Shown in pieces: positions 52,575 through 61,600 of a stretch of DNA of 64,000 nt. The stretch covers positions 63,346,420 through 63,410,419 of the forward strand of contig CM068584.1 of the NCBI GenBank assembly GCA_035048485.1. Direction: 5' to 3'. Positions within the stretch are counted from its first letter, which is position 1. Every line of letters begins with the position of its first letter. The stretch comes from Pteria penguin. Its lineage: Eukaryota > Mollusca > Bivalvia > Pterioida > Pteriidae. The notes under the pieces are model-generated. The model did not search any database and was not told where the DNA came from. It saw only the letters and a list, made by a program, of their open reading frames with translations. The position numbers were made by a program, and so were the translations under genes.

Positions 52575-52668
<94 letters not shown>

Positions 52669-55600
52669 CTTGATGCTTTATTTCGTTAAGTAACTGCTTA
52701 CATAGTCTATATTCAAAGTTTGATTTTTGATATTGTTGAGAATTTATAAATAATGTCCTGCATGGTTTTTATAAATACTGGTGCTTAAATTCTTAAAGTC
52801 CTGTTTTGTATTATATGCTTATTGAATACATTCAATAGATACTGTTTAAACTAAAGTTGACACTAATGGTACTCTTTACCCATCAAATACAATTGGTGCG
52901 GTAAAACACAACATACACACTGATGTGAAAAGCGGTCACGAGAATTGCTTTAGCTCATGCGCCAGGACAACTAGACCGGACGCATGTGCGGTCTTTATGT
53001 TACGTGGGAGGATCTTTGCATTTACTATAACTATTTACGAGTGCGCTGGTTCCAGTCACACGTTCGAATACGTAACTGTTTTATACCTTCATATACATGA
53101 AATTAATAACATAAATTTAAATACATTATCGAGATTATAAACATGTATATGCTTTTCATGATGTATTAAAAAAAAACCATAATAAATGGTTTCATATTCC
53201 GAAATTAAAACACATAGTAAAACGAATAAATGTACAATATATAGAAATATTATACCATTTATATAAACATTTTATACCACCAAGAAACTATCCTAATTGC
53301 TTTTTAAATTTTATTTTATTTCCTATCTCATTTTAATTGATTGGTTTTGTTTTTTATCTATTTATTGTTTATTTATTTATTTATTTATTTTTATGTATTA
53401 TTATTATCACTATACATCTTTACTATCAGTTTTAAATATTAATACTTTTTTTTAAATTTTAAAGAAGAAGAAGAAGAAAAAGAAGAATGATTATAAATTA
53501 TGCATTGATTATGATTATTGATGGAACTTGAGAAAAAGAACTACGCCTTTTCGAATTCGGTAGTTAATATCATGCATTTCTGAAATTAGACAGATAACAT
53601 TTAGAAGACAATATCCCTTTCGTTATATGTCTTCGAATTAAATCTAACAAAGAGAAACAACTATATATGAACTTACACTCTATAGAGCATTTAACAGCAC
53701 AATTCTGTACAAAAGCATGACGGCATACGACCGTGAGAACTGGTGACAAAGTAAAAACAAGGAGTCAAGGGACTGAAGGATAGTCTAATTCAACATTAAT
53801 TATCAAATGTGATTCAATACTTTCTCTAGGGTTGAAAGATTTTTCAACTCTTTACTATAATACGAAATGTTCCTAATGTGTGATGATGGATGACATATTT
53901 ATTTCACTTACACGGACTGAAACATTGACATCCTCCTCAGCATTGATAAGTTTCTTCACTGAATCAATGTCTCCATTTGATGCTGCCATGTGGTGTGGGG
54001 TGATCTGATCCTTCAAAGAAAACGATATGAATGAGAAAGAATACTATGTTATTTCGATTAAATACTATGTTCTTTCGATTATGCAAATTTCACTATCTAA
54101 TGACACCAAATGGACTGCTCGATTTAGCAAATAATTTACTAAAAGAAGTACCAAGGTAAAATGAGAAAGTAACTGATGTCACGATTATGACACCAACAAC
54201 AATGTGCCACAGTGGACTTTCAAGGTCCCCTGAAATTCAGGTGCCCGGGAAGGGTGACGTCCCCTTTTTGGTTAGCCACAGTCGCCGCTAATGCCCTTAA
54301 ATACAGACGAAACAAATATATAGTGCCATCTTGAGCAACTGTTATTAAAAGTCCAGTAATTTTATTGGAATACAGGTAAAATTGTCCATGCGATGAAAAG
54401 TGAATTCATATTTAGATTTACTTTTAGTTGTATAGAGATCAAAAGGTGTAAAACTACGGCGAAATTCAAATAATAACGTGACAAACTAAGAAATATATGA
54501 TACTAAAGCTTTCGGTTTAAGTAAGCAACGGAACAAACCAAGAGGTCAGGATTGGTATTCAGGAGTAAAAAAAAAACTGTAGAAATTCTTTTTCGTCATG
54601 GTTTAAATGTCGATAGAGACCTTGTATGGCCTATGCGAAATCTCTGAACTTTCATATGGCATTTTGATTTCTGCACATTCCATTATATAACTTTCGTTCA
54701 TTTCTTCTGTCAAGACCTCCTATCCGTTATATAACTTTCGTTCATATCTTCTGTCAAGAACTCCCTATTATACCTTTCAGAATGTGCGGTCTGTCTATGC
54801 AGAATGGTGACGAAGACATTGTATTTGTTACCAGTACAAAAAACCTATTAGAAATCTTATTTTAAATTATAATAAAGTTACATCTAACCCTGATGTTTCA
54901 GACTCCATTCCTTCGTCGTGTTCTTGTGAAAATTCTAAATATGTTTATAAACCGGCAGGTCATGTTATTACTGGTGACCTAAACTGTATTTCGGACAAGA
55001 AATTGCGCACCCTTTTTGGAAAAGGACCTAAATATAGGTTACCGTCCAGGATAGATTTCAATAAATGCCGTGACGTTATAGAAGATGCTTTAATTACATA
55101 TTGTAAACGTTGGTGTAAAAAAGAACAGGTAAAGGTTCATGCTCTTAATGATTGGAAATTCGAGATTTTAAGAATTGTCGATATCCGTATTAAGAACTTT
55201 ACGGAAAATCCGCATTTATTTCAACAGCCTAATACATTGACGACAAATTCTATTAAAAAGAAGATAGCTGACTTACATGCTAAATATGTCTTTCTTCCCG
55301 CTGATAAAGCAGGTAATAACATAATAGTTGTTTGAAAACTATATTATATTGAAGTACTTAAAAACGAATTAAACTCCACTCATACATATGTGGAAAGCCC
55401 TACCTCAAAAGAGAGCACCTTGCACGATCACCTCATGACCATGTCCGACTTCAAAATTAAAACTGATAAATCTGATCTACCAACCATGTATCTGCTCCCA
55501 AAACTACATAAAAGTCCATATAAATCACGTTTCATATCTAATTCTAGCCACTGCTCTACTACGGTACTATCGAAACATATTACGTCTGCTCTTACTGCTA

Positions 55601-58600
55601 TAAAAGATCATATTATCAAATATTGTGATGTTGCATTTCATAATAGTAACATCAATTACTTTTGGTCGATTAAAAATTCTCATGAAGTTATAGACAAACT
55701 TCTTTCGCTAAATTTCAAAGCGACTCAAATTTCTACATTTGATTTTTCTACACTTTATACATCTCTGCCTCATGATTTGATTAAAAGCAAGTTGCTGTCT
55801 CTTATACAATGGTGTTTTCACAGAGAATCTAAAACGTACATATGTACCTCCAATAACTCTGGATTCTTTTCCAACAAACAATATACTTCATATAAATACT
55901 GGACTTGCAAGGAATTATGCAAAGCACTAGATTTTCTCATGAATAATATTTTTGTGCAATTTGATGGCAAGATATATCAACAAATAGTTGGGATTCCTAT
56001 GGGTACTAACTGCGCGCCTCTGATAGCAGATTTATTTCTTTATTGTTATGAGAGGGATTTTATGGTTTCTATTCAAAAATCTAAACGTTTTCACCTCATT
56101 GACAAATTTAATAATACTTGCAGATATCTGGATGACATTTTGGTTATCGACAACCCTGAATTCGAACAATTTATATCAGAAATATATCAACCAGAGCTCA
56201 CATTGAATAAAGCTAATACTTGAGATAAATCTACACCTTTCTTAGATTTAAACATAAAAATTATCAACAACCTAATATATACTAATATTTATGATAAACG
56301 TGAGGATTTGGATTTCCTATTGTAAATTTCCCTTACTTGGATGGCGATGTCCCTCGACTCCCATCATATGGTATCTATATATCTCAATTAGTTCGATTTG
56401 TCAGAGGCTGCACCGATGTTTTGGACTTTCATAAACGAAATTTACAAATTACTACTAAACTTTTAACTCAGGGTTACAGATATCACAAACTAAGAAAAAC
56501 ATTCGGCAAATTCTTCAGATCTTATTCAGAACTTCTATCTAAATTTGGAAATATTTCTTTTCAACAGTATGTATCCAATGGAATTTCCCATCCTAATTTT
56601 TACGGTGATCTCGTATGTAAACTAAGGTAAGTAAAAGGCTCCGATAACGTTATTTTATCATGTAATAAAATAGTCAAACGTCTCCTAAATAGACAATATG
56701 ATATTGAGATCATCAAAAAGACTATAGGTCTTGTATATGGCCCCTCTACAGCCTTATGCAGACTTCTACTTGAACGTTGCACGCTGACTAACAGGGCGGT
56801 GGGGACTATATGACGGGCCTTGTCCAAACCTCTTTCAGAGAAGACATGGTCCTGAACCTCGTCCCCTCTGACTGTTAGTCGGGACTCCTACAGATCTAGG
56901 GTCTTAGCTCGCTTTCAGACTGGCAGAGCACGGTTTATCATGTTGATGTCGCATATATTTTTATACCATTATGTTTTTTACAATACCTTACGTGTTTATA
57001 TTTTTATGACCTCTCAATATGCGATACTTGTTGACCCTTGTTCTTTACATGGAGGATTATTTATAAATTTTTAAATGTACGTCTTTTGATTGTTCTGCTG
57101 TTACGGTGAGTGGGAAGGTGGGCCCGTGAACCGGTTAACCACACCATTTGTTTGGCTTTTGTCAAATTAAATGACCGTCCTAAGTCGGTATCGTAATTGC
57201 ACTACAATCGAATATTTTTGTAATGTGTTAAATGTTCTATTATATTATTTATATTCATGTATTGTATAGCTCCATGGTGACTTCTGCCACATAACTGAGC
57301 CGGTAACTCCTCTTTTTTCTTTTATGTACAGAAATTAATATCCTCAAAAAGGAAAGTGGATCTAAACATAAAAAAGACATGGCCTCATGGCCTTTATCAC
57401 TGGAAAGAATGGGAATATGTACACTTCTAGCGGTTTTTTTAGAATTTTTTGTATCACAGGTCTTTCTGCTAATACCCCATTTTACTTCCAACTCCTTAAG
57501 TACACCAATGTAAGAAGAAGGTATAGAACTTCCAATTTACCAAAAATACACCTCTTTCCGTCTGTGTTATTAAATTTTCCTCACAATTAGTCTCAAACGT
57601 GGTATCAAATAAAATTAGACCTATTTATCTACACATCAATATATACAGTGTCCACATGGTGATCGACGGAAGGAGGAATTTTGCTCAAAAAGGTTAGTCG
57701 TACACGGAGAAGTTAATCACCTCAGACCCATCGCTACTGTGTAAAGCAACATTTTTCAGGCCGCTGAGGATGTACAATAAACAAAAGTAAATAACTCACT
57801 ACTGTCAAATTATCTCTCAGATCGCCTCGCATCCCATTCGAATGGTTTCCATCCTCCGGGACCCCAACCCAGATGCCATTTAAGTATGGACAAATATACA
57901 TCCTAATGCAGCTTCTGATTGATCTGTAGGAACTCTCGTACCACGGTCGACAACTCAAAAGCCGCGTTAAGATCGATTCAGATATTTGGAGCACCTACAG
58001 TGACCAATGAAATAAAATGTTACTTATGTGAATATCCACTGTGGTGCATTGTTGTTAGTGCGTTAGTCATGTGACACCAGTAACTTTCGTATCTTACATT
58101 TATGCGGATTTTTGTGCATTTAATGAATACAAATAAGTGAATTTTAAACTTGTGCTCAAATCAACGTGTGAATGTAAGTAACTTATGAAATAGAGTAATT
58201 TATTCAATCACGGATGGTGTTCCCGTTCCTCATATATAATATACTCATAACAATACGAAGCATAAACTTACAGAGATAGAATCTGAAGGCTTTTGGTATC
58301 CTGAAAAATAAAGATAAAAATGCTGTGATAATTAAGAATTTCAATATCTAATATTGATACGAATTCCTTTATCTATCTTGCTATACTGGATGACATGGCG
58401 ATCAGTATAAAAGCCTACCGGGTGCACAGACAAATCGGTGCTCCCCGGAATATCCTTCAGAATATTTTCAATTTGATATATACAACACCATTGACAATCT
58501 ACTCTGCTATAACATTTCTTCTGTATATATCACATTAAAATTTGAATATTTCACCATTTCATATGTTCGATGAATTTTGTTCGGATAGAACTTGTAAGTG

Positions 58601-61600
58601 TTCCTCCAACAAATGTGGAAAACAAATGTGGACCTGTAATATTCTTACATCCGAAAACAATTTCTGTAGGAATCGGACTAATCTGATTAATAATACATAT
58701 CATACCATGAGCTGGGACAACCTAACCTATTGACTTGGGTGTCGGGTAAAAGACGATCTATTGGACCCGAAGACCAACTGTTGCCCTAAGCCGAAGGTCG
58801 AGGACAGCATGTTGTCTGAGCATCGCATGCAGCACAACGAGAAGCATGCGCGATGTTGTGTGTTTACCAACCTGCAATATTCCTATACCGAAAACAATTT
58901 TTGTAGCAATCGGACTTCTTTGACTAATAATACATATTATACCAAGAGTTTGGACAACCTAAATTGTCCGTCTTTTAATGTTTTCTACGGTATGATGTGT
59001 ACAGTATATGAACCTATATATAAGTGAACCTAAAGGAACGCTAAACAAAGACAGGTATGCTAAAGCATTGTGCAATAAATAAACTTTGACAGAGAATAGT
59101 TACAATAAATTCGAATCAGGATTTGAAAAACTGCATATTTTGACACATCCTTGGTGAATCTGACATTCATATCCTTCGCGTGTCCCATTTCATTCCTGAT
59201 CTGGAGTATGAAAATAACCAAATGCCTAACAGACAAATTGTTTAAAATTAAGAATGAAACAAAAAAAAAAAACTGATGCAATTTGATGACCAACACCTAT
59301 AATGTAGAGGAAGTTTCTAAAAGGACGGTACCCTTATTTGGAATAAATTGCCCCAACATGGACCCACATCTACAGCAATCTGGCTTAGTAGAAAGCAGCA
59401 ATTTTAGGGACTCGGAGTATTTCATATTTACCATATTCCATTTGGAAAAATAATTTACAATAAACTATTCTTCTTATATAATGAATGCTTTCAAATTTAT
59501 AACCTCCGCAAAAACGATATATATTTTTTTAATTTTGCCAATTTAAAAAGTTAAAAGTAACGATGTCCGATTATGATGTCAAAACTCATTTTGATTTTGG
59601 ATCAGATACAGTACATCTTACGACACTATTAAATCACTCCGATGTTTTTGGGGTTATTTATCTTTGCAGCTTACCTGAAGAAATGAATCAAAGAAGAACA
59701 CTTTAATGCGTTATTTCATCAAATTTTGAATTGAAGAACAACACTTGTAGTAAATGAATATAGAACATACATGTATATACCTTAGAATTTATTACACTAT
59801 ATTTCGACAACTTATGTCTCCTCAGTGATGCTCGTGGCAAAATGATTGGGATTCTCAAAATATATAAATATTTGAAGAGCACTTTTGAAACCAAAATGAC
59901 CGAAAAGTGAACCAAAGAATCTATCTAAGGACAGAGCTATGCATGAGGGAGATACTTCTTAGTTTTGGAGTGATTTACTTTATTTGATGACTGAAAATTT
60001 GAAGTATATATTTCATGTCAGTACAAAAACACTGAAAACTAGACTTATGATACCCTCGGAGACTATAGGAGATCTTTATTATTTCATTCCTACCTTACCA
60101 CCGCGTTAAATACCTGTCGGCGGTCTTAGAAATAATGTTGAAAATGTAAAAAGTTGACAGACGAATGACAGATAGCGCTGTGATAATAGTTTACATTAAC
60201 TAACTTTCGGACAGTAATAACATTCTGTTGACTTCCACTGTGGCGACACAAGACACAAGAGATAATGCAGTTTTGTTTTGTTTTGTTTTGTTTGTTTCTA
60301 ATGTCACTACGTTATAATCACAAATGGAAGGGGAGGGGGAGAAAGGAAAAAGAAGCACTTCTTTTTATTTTCTTTGAAATTCATAAATAATTATTTCCTA
60401 AAACGTACATACCATAATATAAAAGTGATTTCTGATTAGGTACAGGTTTCAACGTTTTCTTGAGGTCAGTGAAATATTCGAATGAGTATCGTTTGATATA
60501 GTTCTATATATTATTATTAAGGTACTGACCATTTTAAAATATAATAAAATTTCTTTAGAAAAATTCATATTTTATAGGTAACATTGCTACGTGCATCCAT
60601 ATTCTAAAGCGATGCCTGTTATTCTGATTTGATTTACTTAAAAAGAAACACAAAAGAAAATTTCAATGGTTACTGTTTCAGTACGATTGTCATCATTCAC
60701 TCGATTACTGTACGTACTCTATTTTTTCCATTGACCTCATGTAAATCCAATAATAAAAATAAAATTCAATAGAATATATGATTTAAATATTTTCCAGTGC
60801 ATCATCTCATTATCGAAACGAGTCTCTCTACGCTGGTGCAAAGATGGGCAATATTTCTCTCTTGGTAAAATCTATGTTCAATTCTTTAGGCAAAACTCTG
60901 AGATACACACGTAAGGCTTTGACTGGATAGAAAAACACATTCCATAACCAATTCATACAATCTATGAAAACGTTTCGTTTACTCAAAGCACGAAAAAAAA
61001 AAAAAAAAAAACCGGCTATCGAAGCTTTAAATTCCAATGCCCGTTAATATATCATATAGATATTGAAAATCAATGTGTAAATTAATTAGTGATATAGTGT
61101 TATAAGAAAATAGAACATTAATAATAAAATTACTAAACGCAAAAACCCCTATTATTTTTCAACAAATTGTCGTCATTCCAATGGGCACTAACTATGCCCC
61201 GCTTCTTGCTGACATATTCCTTTACTCATACGAAGCTGAATTCACTCAGTCTTTGCTTTCGCAAGGAAAGAAACAAATGGCTCTTGGCTTCAATTTCACT
61301 TACAGATTTATAGATGACTTGTTTTTAATTAATAATCCTTCATTTGCTGATTACCTAAGCATCATTTATCCAAGTGGAGGTCAAAGAAACCACAAAAAGT
61401 AGTAATTCTACTTCGTATTTAGATATTATGTTGTCTTGACATTAAAGGTCAGTTGAACACCTCACCCTATGAGAAACGTGACAATTTCAATTTCGCTTTC
61501 ACAAACTTTCCTTTCATAAGTAGCAACATTCCATCATCGCCGGCATTCGGTGTATTCATATCTCATTTAATACGTTATTCCAGAGCATGTTCAAATTACA

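Noticed and set aside
58400..58440. TATAAAAG as a promoter for a plus-strand gene
   Set aside because: One TATA-like string in AT-rich DNA is weak evidence and the following frames are not proven coding; kept only as a finding on the duplicated segment.
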